64,000 nucleotides of DNA from Alphaproteobacteria bacterium (GTDB lineage Bacteria; Pseudomonadota; Alphaproteobacteria; Micropepsales; Micropepsaceae): contig CANJBZ010000011.1 in the NCBI GenBank assembly GCA_947473475.1, positions 32,322-96,321 on the forward strand, read 5' to 3'. Below the pieces are notes generated by a model. That model was not told the DNA's origin, did not search any database, and saw nothing but the letters and a program-made list of their open reading frames with translations. A program made the translations under genes and the position numbers. Every line of letters begins with the position of its first letter. Position 1 is the stretch's first letter. Shown piece by piece: positions 8,522 through 16,710 of this stretch.

Positions 8522-8544
8522 CCGATCCAATTTCATTGGATCGG
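8522..8544. repeat. Short palindrome after the cold-shock gene
   Basis: ccgatccaat/attggatcgg with a 3-base loop, between the cold-shock gene and the glutaminyl cyclase gene. It shares the gatcc core of the other palindromes. There is no T-run, so it is not an obvious intrinsic terminator. Confidence 0.5.
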
Positions 8545-8566
8545 ACCATGGTTTAGTGTCCGGCAC

Positions 8567-9376
8567 ATGGCACACACCGCTTCGCTTCGAATCGTATTCG
8601 CCCTGGCCGGTCTGCTTGCATCCTGCGATGCGGCCCTTGCCCAGAGCTGTCCGCAACCCAAGCGGATGAACTTCCGTGTCGAGAGCGAGATTCGCAGGGA
8701 CGTTCGCGGTTTCACGCAAGGTTTGGAAGTTCACGACGGCAAGCTGTTCGAAAGCACCGGCAAATTGGCCGGCGGAACGCGCCTGACCACCATCGATCCG
8801 AAGACGGGCAAAGTTACGGTGCTGGCCAATTTCGGTGCGAGCTTCTTTGGCGAAGGGCTGACGATTCTCCACGATCAGATTTATCAGCTGAGCTGGCAGG
8901 AGCACGCGGCGTTCGTCTACGACCTGAACGGCAAGATCGTCCGCCGGATGGAGAATCCGCGCGACGGCTGGGGCCTAACGAATGACGGCGCCAATCTGAT
9001 CGCGACCGACGGCGGCGACCGACTCTATTTCGTGAACCCGGCAAATTTTATGACGACACGCGCGGTTCGGGTGCTGGCAGGCAAAGAACCTGTCGCTGCC
9101 CTCAATGAACTCGAAAATGTCGATGGCAAAATTTACGCGAACATTTTCACGACGTGGGAAATTATCCGCGTGGATCCCAAAACCGGATGCGTCGAAGCCA
9201 GCGCGGACTTGCAGCCGCTATGGAATCGCATGAGCGCGGACGAGCACACCTATCTCGACAGCGATTCGAATTACGTGCTGAACGGCATCGCCTACGACGC
9301 CAAAACCAAGCTGTTCTACATAACCGGCAAAAGCTGGCGCTACATCTTCACCGGGCGCTTCGTCGACGCGAATTAG
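8567..9376 (+). CDS. Glutaminyl-peptide cyclotransferase, exported
   Basis: A 269-residue protein of the plant-type glutaminyl cyclase family, a beta-propeller that forms N-terminal pyroglutamate. A signal peptide ends around ALAQS. Characteristic motifs are GFTQGLEVHDGKLFESTG, YQLSWQE, GWGLTNDG and LNELENVDGKIYANIF, followed by LNGIAYD near the end. The mature protein should be periplasmic. It lies alone between the cold-shock gene and tRNA-Pro. The start with an N-terminal signal peptide fits well. Confidence 0.88.
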   Translation: MAHTASLRIVFALAGLLASCDAALAQSCPQPKRMNFRVESEIRRDVRGFTQGLEVHDGKLFESTGKLAGGTRLTTIDPKTGKVTVLANFGASFFGEGLTILHDQIYQLSWQEHAAFVYDLNGKIVRRMENPRDGWGLTNDGANLIATDGGDRLYFVNPANFMTTRAVRVLAGKEPVAALNELENVDGKIYANIFTTWEIIRVDPKTGCVEASADLQPLWNRMSADEHTYLDSDSNYVLNGIAYDAKTKLFYITGKSWRYIFTGRFVDAN

Positions 9377-9392
9377 GTTCGGTTTCTAAGTG

Positions 9393-9526
9393 TGTCATCC
9401 CCGGCGAGCATCGCGGGTTCGCGATTCTCGGGAAGGGGATCCATTTGGTGAAATTCGGGCGTAATCGGCGACAAATAGATTCTTTTCCCGTTGTGACGCT
9501 GAGCGCGCCACGACGCGGGAATGACA
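9393..9526. repeat. Intergenic inverted repeat arms
   Basis: tgtcatccccg at 9393-9403 and cgggaatgaca at 9516-9526 are inverted with one mismatch. This fits a degenerate palindromic repeat of the gtcattcccg type common in alphaproteobacterial intergenic DNA. A single arm (gtcattcccggcgaa) is also at about 4623. Confidence 0.4.
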
Positions 9527-9639
9527 TCAGGGTGGGGGGAATAAAGCGTCAGAGGCCCAGGCCCCGGGCGGGGATAGGCCGAGGGCGCGCGGTTCTCCTT
9601 GCTGGGCAACGGCCGAATGTGTATCTGCTTTCATTGGGC

Positions 9640-9716
9640 CGGGGCGTGGCGCAGCCTGGTAGCGCATCTGCTTTGGGAGCAGAGGGTCGCGTGTTCGAAT
9701 CACGCCGCCCCGACCA
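9640..9716 (+). tRNA. tRNA-Pro (anticodon TGG)
   Basis: 77 bases with a full cloverleaf. The acceptor stem is cggggcg/cgccccg, the anticodon stem tctgc/gcaga encloses the loop TTTGGGA with anticodon TGG, and the T arm contains gttcgaatc. Discriminator A and an encoded CCA (9714-9716) follow. Confidence 0.96.
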
Positions 9717-9798
9717 GCTTGCCGCGCCGAAGCCGTAAGGCGAAGGCGGGCCGAGCGGGTACAGCCGCAGCCTATCGTTGGCTTGATGGAGTTTACGA

Positions 9799-10104
9799 AT
9801 GCTTGCGCGGATTTATCAGCCTTCGCGGAATGCCACCCAGTCGGGCAAGGCTCGCACCACGAAATGGGTGTTGGAATTTGAGCCTGAGCGCGCACGGCAG
9901 ATCGAGCCGTTGATGGGCTGGACGGCCAGCTCCGATATGCGCCAGCAGGTCACCCTGGACTTCGACACCAAGGAAGAGGCCGTCGCCTACGCCGAAAAGA
10001 ACGCCATTCCGTTCCAGGTGTTCGAGCCTCACAAGGCGGTGCCGAAAACCAAATCCTATTCCGACAATTTCCGCTTCGACCGGAAGACGCCCTGGACGCA
10101 CTAA
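9799..10104 (+). CDS. NDUFS4-like complex I accessory subunit
   Basis: A 101-residue protein of the ETC complex I subunit family (NDUFS4, 18 kDa), an accessory subunit of NADH:ubiquinone oxidoreductase found in mitochondria and Alphaproteobacteria. It starts [17 protein letters not shown], has the conserved WVLEFEP and [13 protein letters not shown], then [14 protein letters not shown] and the C-terminal [12 protein letters not shown]. It lies between tRNA-Pro and tRNA-Arg. It is a strong taxonomic marker for an alphaproteobacterium. Confidence 0.93.
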   Translation: MLARIYQPSRNATQSGKARTTKWVLEFEPERARQIEPLMGWTASSDMRQQVTLDFDTKEEAVAYAEKNAIPFQVFEPHKAVPKTKSYSDNFRFDRKTPWTH

Positions 10105-10180
10105 GCGGTCCAGCCTACGGCGGGCAGGGTGCGTGACCCGCGCATTTCTGGTACCTGATAGGCGCTTTCCGTTCCGGCAC

Positions 10181-10256
10181 GACCCCGTAGCTCAGCGGAT
10201 AGAGCAATTGCCTTCTAAGCAATGGGTCGCAGGTTCAAGTCCTGCCGGGGTCGCCA
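10181..10256 (+). tRNA. tRNA-Arg (anticodon TCT)
   Basis: 76 bases with a full cloverleaf. The acceptor stem is gaccccg/cggggtc, the anticodon stem attgc/gcaat encloses CTTCTAA with anticodon TCT, and the T arm contains gttcaagtc. GCCA ends the gene at 10253-10256. Confidence 0.96.
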
Positions 10257-10281
10257 CTTCCAAAATGTCCGGCCGGCCGCC

Positions 10282-11148
10282 TCAGTGGAAGAGAAACACG
10301 GGCAGGGAGGCGTCCTGTAGAACGGCGCGTGTGAAGCCGCCCAGGATAGTTTCGCTCAAACGGCTGCGGCCATAGCCGCCCATCACGAGCAAATCGGCCC
10401 CTAGCGCGCGCGCCGCCTCCAATGTGGCGTGCGCGGGCTCTCTGTCGCCGGGGTTAACGCGCTGAACTTGCGCGTTGAGACCGTGCCATTTCAACTGCGC
10501 CTCGACGCCCTCGTAGTTCGACGCGCGCCCATCCTCTTCTGCCCCCACCAGATAGACGGTCTGAGCTTTTTCGAGCAGCGGCATGGCGGCGGTAACGGCA
10601 CGCGCGGCTTCGGGCGTGTCCTTCCACGCGACCACAATCGTCTGAGCGGGTTTGGCGGGCGCATCGGGCGCCAGCAGGATGGGCTTGCCGGTCGTAGTAA
10701 CCAGCCGGCCCAAATCGCCGGTGGAAAGACCGCCTGAACTTTCGCCACCGCCTTTCACGACAACAAGATCGTAATACCGGCCTTGTCCCATGAGTTCCTC
10801 GACCTCCACGCCAAGCGATTCACGGAACGCGGCGTTCGGACCGCCCGGTCCCGGTGGAAATTCCGCGCGGACAATCTGCTCGTCGCGGCAGAACGAATCG
10901 TAGGTGTCGGATGCCTGCTGAGCGAGGCGGGCGGCCTGTTCCTGCATCGCGTCCACCATGTCGGCCAGGGCGATCGTATCCCCCTCGGAGCCGGACATAC
11001 TTGCCCGCGCCATCAGCGTTTCGATGTCCGGGCGTATGTGCAGCGCCTCAAGGTGCGGCGTAAACGGGCGAGTCAAAGCGTACGCGGCAGCCAATGAGGA
11101 TTTGTCACCGCTTGTGCCCTTCAGATGAACGAGGATCGTTTTGAACAT
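10282..11148 (-). CDS. Tandem universal stress protein
   Basis: A 288-residue protein with two UspA-type domains. The first begins MFKTILVHLKG. The second, after about residue 150, begins TIVVAWKDTPEAARAV and carries the nucleotide-binding pattern LVMGGYGRSRLSETILGG, ending with a strand VFLF. The G-x2-G-x9-G-type loop suggests ATP binding in the second domain. It is convergent with tRNA-Arg and stands alone. Tandem Usp proteins of this size are common in Alphaproteobacteria. Confidence 0.9.
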   Translation of the reverse strand: MFKTILVHLKGTSGDKSSLAAAYALTRPFTPHLEALHIRPDIETLMARASMSGSEGDTIALADMVDAMQEQAARLAQQASDTYDSFCRDEQIVRAEFPPGPGGPNAAFRESLGVEVEELMGQGRYYDLVVVKGGGESSGGLSTGDLGRLVTTTGKPILLAPDAPAKPAQTIVVAWKDTPEAARAVTAAMPLLEKAQTVYLVGAEEDGRASNYEGVEAQLKWHGLNAQVQRVNPGDREPAHATLEAARALGADLLVMGGYGRSRLSETILGGFTRAVLQDASLPVFLFH

Positions 11149-11325
11149 ATCGCGGCTCCCAGCTTGCTGCGTAGAGTATACGCGCCGTGGATCGGATCGG
11201 GTTGATTTGCATCACGCGCCGCCGCGTTTGCTTTTGAACGCGCTCACTTGATCCGGATCAAACATGATTTTGCCTGACGGGGCATAGTGTCTGCGATTGG
11301 CCGGGCGAGGCCGCCGAGGATGGAC

Positions 11326-11757
11326 ATGAGCACAACGGGTCTCGAAACCTTCGACAAGACATTGCGCGAAACCAACCATTGGCTGCGCATTGTCATGGAC
11401 GAGTTGCATATGGAAAGCAGCAAGCATGCGTTTGCCGCGCTGAGAGCGGCTCTGCTCGCGCTGCGGGACCGCATCGGTCCGGCAGCCGCCCTTCAATTGG
11501 GCGCGCAACTGCCGATGTTGCTGCGGGGCGCCTATTACGAGAATTGGCGGCTCGCCGGCACGCCCATCGAAGAGCGCGATGTTGATGGTTTCATCGCGGA
11601 TGTCGCCGGCAATCTTCCGGCAGCTTTGCGTATCGATCCCGAGGAAGCCGTGCGGGCGAGTTTCGTTGCGCTTACCGAATCCCTCGCCCCCAACGAAAGC
11701 GCAAAGATCGCGCGTCTCTTGCCCCCGGATATCAGGTCGCTGCTGCCCGGCGCATGA
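11326..11757 (+). CDS. DUF2267 domain protein
   Basis: A 143-residue, largely helical protein of the DUF2267 family. It has the typical opening MSTTGLETFDKTLRETNHWL, the central repeat-like helices around HAFAALRAALLALRDRIG, and LRGAYYENWRLAGTP. The ATG at 11326 was preferred to one 6 bases upstream because GAGG at 11316-11319 is then correctly spaced. The function is unknown; family members often lie near stress genes, and a universal stress protein is divergent here. Confidence 0.85.
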   Translation: MSTTGLETFDKTLRETNHWLRIVMDELHMESSKHAFAALRAALLALRDRIGPAAALQLGAQLPMLLRGAYYENWRLAGTPIEERDVDGFIADVAGNLPAALRIDPEEAVRASFVALTESLAPNESAKIARLLPPDIRSLLPGA

Positions 11758-11836
11758 ATCACAAGGGCCGGTGACGTATCGCCACTGGCCCTTGGAAACC
11801 CCTCGGCATCCCTGCGGATGCTTCAAAGCCGGCGAA

Positions 11837-12091
11837 TTAGGTTTGCTCACTCTTTGCTTCGGGCAACGGCCAGAACACGTGCTTGGGACCTGCCGCGACA
11901 AACGGAAAACTCGCTCCGGCACGGAAGGAATAGGACGCGCCGCATCCGGCGCATCGATGTGCCGTATCGAAATGCGCTGCGACCTCGCGTTGCAGCGATA
12001 TCTGCATGCGCGCCAAGGTACCGCGCGTCAGGCGCTCCTGACGCTGGCCAGCTCCGCAACGCGGGCATTGGGGTTGTGTCGTGGAACTCAT
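11837..12091 (-). CDS. Small zinc-ribbon protein
   Basis: An 84-residue protein of unknown function with two Cys-x2-Cys knuckles about 35 residues apart (CPRCG and CAGCG), which suggests a zinc ribbon. The remainder is short and basic with no recognised domain. An ATG at 12091 was chosen; a GTG two codons upstream is also possible. It lies convergent to the DUF2267 gene and upstream of nothing obvious. Confidence 0.55.
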   Translation of the reverse strand: MSSTTQPQCPRCGAGQRQERLTRGTLARMQISLQREVAAHFDTAHRCAGCGASYSFRAGASFPFVAAGPKHVFWPLPEAKSEQT

Positions 12092-12220
12092 GGGCACTGT
12101 TTTCGACCGCTTTAGAACGCAACCGCAGCATAGTCCGTATCGGTATGGGACACTGTGACCTTGGGTACAGTCGGTACGTTTCGGTTTTATGACCTAATTC
12201 GTCCGTACACGGCTGTGCCG

Positions 12221-13000
12221 TTACATCTGGGCTATGTGTTCCAAGCGCCGGCTTGACAATATCGTGTAGTGGCTGTTGACGCGGGCAAGCAGGCCTTCAC
12301 GCATCCACTTGTTGACGATCCGGCTCGCATGCTCGCGCGAAATCCCGGCGAGACTGCCGATTTCCGCCTGCGAGAGTTTGAGGCGGATGACGAGGCCGTT
12401 GCCGTCGCTGCTGTTGCCGAACTCCTGCGCGAGCTGCAGAAAAGCCCAAGCGAGGCGTCCTTCATTGGACAGGAACGCACCTGCGGCGATGGAATTGTCG
12501 GTGTGGCGCACCATGCCTGCGAGCAGTCGTGTGAGGTGCTCGTAAACGGTCGGAACCTCTGCCGCAAAACGCTGAAATTCGGCGCGCGTGATATATTTCA
12601 GGCGGCAATTGGTGAGCGCGGTCACGGTGGCCGAACGTGGCCGTCCGTCGAGCATGGACAACTCGCCGATCATCGAATTTGTGCCCACGATCGAAAGCGT
12701 GCGTTCGGTCCCGTTCTTGGAAATGACGCTGACCTTCAGAGAGCCCTTTTCGACCCGGTAGCATTCATCGCCCGGCGTTCCGGCGGCGAAAAGCTCCTGC
12801 TTCGCCGGCAAATCCAGGTTCTTGGCTTTGGCAAAAAGCCGCCCCAGCAATTCCTCCGGCAGGTGCGCGAACAGGGCCATAGAGTGTGGCATACCATTGC
12901 CTTGTGCGGACGTGGGCTCCGACAGCCCGGTATTGGCTTTGTTCATATCGCTCCCACTTACGGGGTCCGTCGCCAACATATCACTCGAGCCTTTGTCCAT
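12221..13000 (-). CDS. Crp/Fnr-family transcriptional regulator
   Basis: A 259-residue regulator. After an about 35-residue variable lead, a cyclic-nucleotide-binding fold runs from about MALFAHLPEELL, with FAAGTPGDECYRVEKGSLKV, SMIGELSMLDGRPRSATVTAL and an effector-domain dimer helix. The C-terminal helix-turn-helix is LSQAEIGSLAGISREHASRIVNKW. PRSATVTA resembles the phosphate-binding cassette of cAMP-type regulators, and no Fnr-type N-terminal cysteine cluster is present. The start at 13000 has AAAGGAC at good spacing. Confidence 0.87.
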   Translation of the reverse strand: MDKGSSDMLATDPVSGSDMNKANTGLSEPTSAQGNGMPHSMALFAHLPEELLGRLFAKAKNLDLPAKQELFAAGTPGDECYRVEKGSLKVSVISKNGTERTLSIVGTNSMIGELSMLDGRPRSATVTALTNCRLKYITRAEFQRFAAEVPTVYEHLTRLLAGMVRHTDNSIAAGAFLSNEGRLAWAFLQLAQEFGNSSDGNGLVIRLKLSQAEIGSLAGISREHASRIVNKWMREGLLARVNSHYTILSSRRLEHIAQM

Positions 13001-13479
13001 GATCGTCCTTTCGCTTACCCGCAAGTGCCAGCCAAGGCCGCACGTGCTGTCGCAAGCGTGGCCTTACGGCCGACGGCAAGGCGCACAGGCACACCCGGCA
13101 ATGAATCAGCCCATAGCGGCGCTGCTGCCGAGAAATTCAATCCGAAGTGCGGAAGCGCAGCATTGTCAAGGACCGCGCTAGCCCAACCCCTGGAATGGCA
13201 ATAGTCGCTAAAGGCTGAACGTGAGCTGAACAATTGCGAGAAATGTCCTGCCGGCACGAACGCCGCGCGGCAGAGCTTGTTAACCATGCTTGGCGTCGCA
13301 ACCGGCACGCTTCGAGAGCGTCTGGGTTTACGCAACATGGAGGGGGAGCACTCCTGTCAGCTAACAGCAGCAACGCCAAGCAACATGAGTGATAGGACTC
13401 AGGGGCTCAAGGCGCTGTGACAGGGGGCACAATGTCATCGAATTGTCCCAGGCGGCCTTGCGGAACGTTCCGCGCTGGC
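13001..13479. other. Gap with no recognised gene
   Basis: About 480 bases between the Crp/Fnr start and the SurA stop. It should hold the regulator's promoter. Short open frames occur on both strands, but none has recognisable protein similarity, codon pattern or a good ribosome site. The palindrome cggaacgttccg lies near 13461. Confidence 0.5.
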
Positions 13480-14817
13480 CTAGCGCCCGAGAGCGTATAC
13501 GGCGGCGGCACGGCGCAGATCGCGCAAATAGCCTTTGGCAAATAGGGCCATCTGCTGCTGGAAAAGCTGCTGCTGCAATTCGTTGCGGGTTGGCAGGACG
13601 GCCACGCCCGCACGTGGCGGGACGCCATCGCAGCGCATAATCAGCTCCACCCCCGCGGCCGACACGAATGGTTCGATGGCTTCACCGGGTCCGCTCTTTG
13701 CCAAGCCGTCACGCAGGTCGCCTGCGAGGTCCCTTGGGCTGACGGCGCCCAGCTTGGAATAAACCATCCCTTGAACCTGCCCGGACGCATTGGCCAGGTC
13801 CGCACAACTCCGCAGCTGGCGTTTGATGTTGCTCGCCAGCGCAATCGCGCGGGTTTTCAGGGCTTGATCGGCGTTGGCGGGGAGGGGGATCAGCAGCCTT
13901 TCGAGCGGCACGGGCGCGTTGGGATCGGGCGCCGGCGCGGCTGGGACTTCTGCCAACTGGGTGTTTGCAGGCTCGCGCCGGTCACGCAGAAAAATCAGGT
14001 AATAGCCGCCTTCGGCACGAACGGGGCCGGCGACCTGCCCAGGCTTCAGGTCGGTAAGCAGATGATCGAGTTCCTCTGGTAATTGCCCCTGGGTGACCCA
14101 TCCCATGTCGCCGCCATCCGCGGCGCTGGGGGACTGGCTGAATTGTCCGGCCATGGTCTGAAAGGGCGCACCGGCCGCGATCTGTTGCGCAAGCTGGTCC
14201 GCGCCGGCCCGGACGGTCGTTTCGTCCTCCGGGCGGTCCACGCCCATATAAATTTCCGAGACCAGGAATTGCGGCTTGTCGGCGCCCTGTTTCAGACGCG
14301 CCATCGCTTCGTCCAGCTGTTGCTCGGTCACCGATATGTCGGCTGCGAAACGCGCCGACACGAGCTTTTGCCAAACGATCTGCGCTGTTACTTGCTGCCG
14401 GAAGGTGGCGGCGGTGACCCCAGCCTGCGCAAGACGCGCGAGCAGCTGGTCGACGGTGAATTTGTTGTCTTCCGCGATGCTTTGAACGGCGCGTTCGACT
14501 TCGGCGCGGGTGGCGCTGACTTTGCGCTTGTTGGCCTCCTGAAGTTCGACAACTTCGTCCTGAAGCGAACGCAGAACCTGCGCGCGAATTTGAGGCTGGT
14601 TCTCCTTGGTCACGGTGAGTCCCGACGTCGCGACGAATAAGGCCGTACGCTGATCGACATCGTAATTGGAGATGACGAACTCATTGACGATGGCGGCCAC
14701 GCCGGACGAGCTTTGCGGCGCCGGAGCCTCCACGTTTTGTCCCGACGCTTCCGACGCCATAAGTGATAGCGCCACCAAGCTTAAGGCTCGCAAAATCGCG
14801 CGTTGGGACAAGGGCAC
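13480..14817 (-). CDS. surA: SurA-like periplasmic peptidyl-prolyl isomerase
   Basis: A 445-residue periplasmic chaperone for outer-membrane proteins. A signal peptide (LSLVALSLMASEASGQ) is followed by the SurA N-terminal domain (AAIVNEFVISNYDVDQR). One parvulin domain, with SEIYMGVDRP, FSQSPSAADGGDMGWV and GGYYLIFLRDRR, spans about residues 185-285. The start is GTG at 14817, with GGAGGCG just upstream. In Alphaproteobacteria surA usually lies between lptD and pdxA/ksgA, and neither is here. An insertion element ends 64 bases upstream of the start. Confidence 0.88.
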   Translation of the reverse strand: MPLSQRAILRALSLVALSLMASEASGQNVEAPAPQSSSGVAAIVNEFVISNYDVDQRTALFVATSGLTVTKENQPQIRAQVLRSLQDEVVELQEANKRKVSATRAEVERAVQSIAEDNKFTVDQLLARLAQAGVTAATFRQQVTAQIVWQKLVSARFAADISVTEQQLDEAMARLKQGADKPQFLVSEIYMGVDRPEDETTVRAGADQLAQQIAAGAPFQTMAGQFSQSPSAADGGDMGWVTQGQLPEELDHLLTDLKPGQVAGPVRAEGGYYLIFLRDRREPANTQLAEVPAAPAPDPNAPVPLERLLIPLPANADQALKTRAIALASNIKRQLRSCADLANASGQVQGMVYSKLGAVSPRDLAGDLRDGLAKSGPGEAIEPFVSAAGVELIMRCDGVPPRAGVAVLPTRNELQQQLFQQQMALFAKGYLRDLRRAAAVYALGR

Positions 14818-14889
14818 CGCCTCCGGAATTATGGCAAACAGAGCAGGAATTGCAGGCTTCGTCCACTGAGACGGATCGCGGGTGGTGTC

Positions 14890-15270
14890 TCAGTTTGAAT
14901 TTAGCACAGCGGGGCCGCCCGCCGACTCTTCCGCGCGGCGTTGAGCAATCCAACTCCGCTCCCTTGCGGCTATCACTCCAGCATCGCAGTTTTCCAGGAT
15001 GACGACGGCAACAGGCAGGCTCTCGTCGAAGGCCCGCCTAAGCGAGTGGTGAATAGTGCGATAGTCTTTCATCGCATTTCCATGCCACGGGAGGCCTATG
15101 AGCATCCGGCGCACGTTATTGGGATAAGCTCTGATCCGGCGGCGGAGTTTGAGGGCCTTTCCGACATACACGCCGATCCCGGTGAGCCGCCATTCGTAGA
15201 TGCCGGGCGAATCGAGGCTAAGCTGATCGTCACAGATTACTGCATACCAGTCGCTTTTAGCTTGCTGCAT
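14890..15270 (-). CDS. GIY-YIG nuclease-domain protein inside the insertion element
   Basis: A 126-residue protein. The GIY-YIG core is visible as PGIYEWRLTGIGVYVGKALKLRRRIRAY, with the catalytic-type arginines in the RRRIRAY helix. A glutamate follows in VVILENCDAG, and a short C-terminal tail runs into the element's left terminal repeat. It overlaps the upstream transposase-like fragment by 14 bases, implying coupled translation. The function is not known; single-domain GIY-YIG proteins can be homing or repair nucleases. Its location within the terminal repeats is the point of interest. Confidence 0.8.
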   Translation of the reverse strand: MQQAKSDWYAVICDDQLSLDSPGIYEWRLTGIGVYVGKALKLRRRIRAYPNNVRRMLIGLPWHGNAMKDYRTIHHSLRRAFDESLPVAVVILENCDAGVIAARERSWIAQRRAEESAGGPAVLNSN

Positions 15271-15460
15271 CGTTCATCCGCTTTTTGTAAGGTCGGCGCC
15301 TCGCTGATTTAACAGTCCGCGCTTCGATCCACTCCGCAATATCCTCTAGCGACCACAGCCGATCCGACACGCCAGCCGCCATGGCCGGGGACATGCCGAG
15401 CGGCTTATGCGTCTTCGGACTTCTGTTCTGGACTAAGTTTTGCCGCACGCCCCGCGCCAC
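15257..15460 (-). pseudogene. Transposase C-terminal remnant
   Basis: A 67-codon frame containing KTHKPLGMSPAMAAGVSDRLWSLEDIAEW and a basic RRRPYKKR end. I recall this pattern as the C-terminus of small alphaproteobacterial transposases, probably the IS1-like group. The catalytic DDE region is absent, so it cannot be an active transposase. It may now serve only as the leader of the overlapping GIY-YIG gene, or it may be a small protein retained with it. Confidence 0.5.
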
Positions 15461-15584
15461 CAGCTATTGGTGGCAGTCCGCCATGCCTGTCAACGGCGGC
15501 CAAATTCAAACTGAGACACTATCGGATCGCGAGGCCCCGCCGGCGATCGCGGTTGCGGCCCGCGAGGCTGACCGCCATTTTGCA

Positions 15585-15622
15585 CAAAAAAACCCGGGAG
15601 GACGGATGTCCTTCCCGGGCTT
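15585..15622 (-). terminator. Intrinsic terminator of the cupin gene
   Basis: On the minus strand the stem cccgggaaggac/gtcctcccggg is followed by TTTTTTT. It lies 20 bases after the cupin stop codon. Confidence 0.85.
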
Positions 15623-15641
15623 TCGTTTTTCTCTTGATGGC

Positions 15642-16145
15642 TTACTTCGGCCAATCGGTCGGACGCGGCACATGCATCGTGATCACCACGATGGGCGCGC
15701 CGCCGCCGGGCATGATCTGGTGCGGGGTCTTTTCCGGAACAATGACCATGGCGCCCGGAGACAGGGCTTGCGACGTGCCGCCCTCGATGCCGGTACCGCC
15801 GAGATTGTTGGCGTTGTTGCGCTTTTCGTTGATCAGCTTGCCGCCCGTCACGATGGTGCCGGTGCCCTGATAAACATACATCAGTTCCGCGTCGGTCTCG
15901 TGAACCGCCGCAGGCGACGTGCCCGGCCGGTATTCGAGCTGAGCGCGATACGGGGCAAGCGACAGAATCGGTTCGGCCACCAGGGGGGCGTTGTCCTTGC
16001 GGTCGGCCTTCGCCTTATCGATCAAACTCATAACTTCCGCCGACGACATGAACGTCTTTATCGGGGGGGCGGCAGGCGCCTGAGCAAAAGCGGCGGGGCC
16101 GGTAACGGCAACGAGAAATGTCAAAGCAAGAAGCTGCGCGCGCAA
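15642..16145 (-). CDS. Exported cupin-domain protein
   Basis: A 167-residue periplasmic protein with a signal peptide ending near AAFAQ and a single cupin barrel. The barrel shows VHETDAELMYVYQGTGTIVTGG (motif 1-like) and GAMVIVPEKTPHQIMPGGGAPIVVITMH (motif 2-like). It starts at TTG 16145 behind a strong AGGAGG. The substrate is unknown. It resembles the cupins encoded at 27.7 and 32.3 kb, suggesting a family of exported cupins in this genome. Confidence 0.8.
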   Translation of the reverse strand: MRAQLLALTFLVAVTGPAAFAQAPAAPPIKTFMSSAEVMSLIDKAKADRKDNAPLVAEPILSLAPYRAQLEYRPGTSPAAVHETDAELMYVYQGTGTIVTGGKLINEKRNNANNLGGTGIEGGTSQALSPGAMVIVPEKTPHQIMPGGGAPIVVITMHVPRPTDWPK

Positions 16146-16509
16146 GGTTCCCTCCTGTTCGTCGCGGACCGTTTCCCCTTAGAGCTTTTCCCGCGACAAC
16201 TGAAGCTGAAAAATGCCCCGTCTCCGGTGCGTGATGCCGGGTTATACGTCCGGGCGGTTCTCCCGTCTTGTGACAGAGCAGAAAAAGCAAGCGGGGGCTT
16301 GCGTGGCCAGGGCACGGTCTAAATATCGGGTGTAGACGTCTGCTGTTAACCGCCGCTTCGCTTCGAACCGGCGAAACGGCGGTTTTCATTTGGAGATTTG
16401 ATCGGCTTAAGAGTTGCGAAATGTAAACGAAGGGATTTGGTTTTGAAGGACATGGGGCGGCGCTACACCTGCTCGCGAAACACAGAAAAAACGGGCGATG
16501 GAGGCGCAC
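16146..16509. other. Gap with a hairpin, no gene recognised
   Basis: This region separates the divergent cupin and Flp genes and must contain both promoters. A hairpin aaccgccg/cggcggtt at 16348-16384, followed by ttttcattt, points in the plus direction, but no plus-strand gene precedes it. No coding region was recognised. Confidence 0.4.
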
Positions 16510-16704
16510 ATGCGAAGATACTTGGAAGCCTCCCTCCGAATGCATGCGTTCCTCTATCGCTTTTTCGCCTGTGACAGCGGCGCGACGACAATCGAATATG
16601 CCTTAATGGTTGGCGGCATCGGAGCGACATTGGCGCTCTCGATCGGGAATTGGGCGAGCGCCGTCGAAGCGCAATTCGTCCGCGCCCGGAACATTCTTCC
16701 CTAG
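16510..16704 (+). CDS. Flp-type IVb pilin, orphan
   Basis: A 64-residue prepilin. A basic leader precedes CDSGATTIEYALMVGGIGATLALSIG. This is the type IVb pattern, with processing before the hydrophobic helix and the Glu-Tyr pair essential to Flp/Tad pilins. GGAGG at 16500-16504 supports the ATG at 16510 over the one at 16498. No Tad assembly genes (cpaA-F, tadBC) are in the window, so the pilin must rely on an apparatus encoded elsewhere or be a spare copy. Confidence 0.8.
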   Translation: MRRYLEASLRMHAFLYRFFACDSGATTIEYALMVGGIGATLALSIGNWASAVEAQFVRARNILP

Positions 16705-16710
16705 AACCGC

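Larger units (their letters stand above)
14873..15531. mobile_element. 643-bp insertion element with TIRs and 8-bp target duplication
   Basis: Left end 14881-14902 and right end 15502-15523 are 22-bp inverted repeats with two mismatches; the inner 18 bases are perfect (gtgtctcagtttgaattt). Both ends are flanked by ggatcgcg, an 8-bp direct repeat at 14873-14880 and 15524-15531. Inside are a GIY-YIG gene and a short frame resembling a transposase C-terminus, but no complete transposase, so the element is non-autonomous. End sequence and duplication length are compatible with the IS1 or IS1595 groups; I lean to IS1-like from the transposase remnant. Confidence 0.88.

Noticed and set aside
13389..13640. 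A short plus-strand frame next to the SurA stop
   Set aside because: No ribosome site or homology; it overlaps the end of SurA.
15257..15460. A complete transposase in the insertion element
   Set aside because: Only a C-terminal-like 67-codon piece is present and no DDE catalytic region was found inside the terminal repeats.
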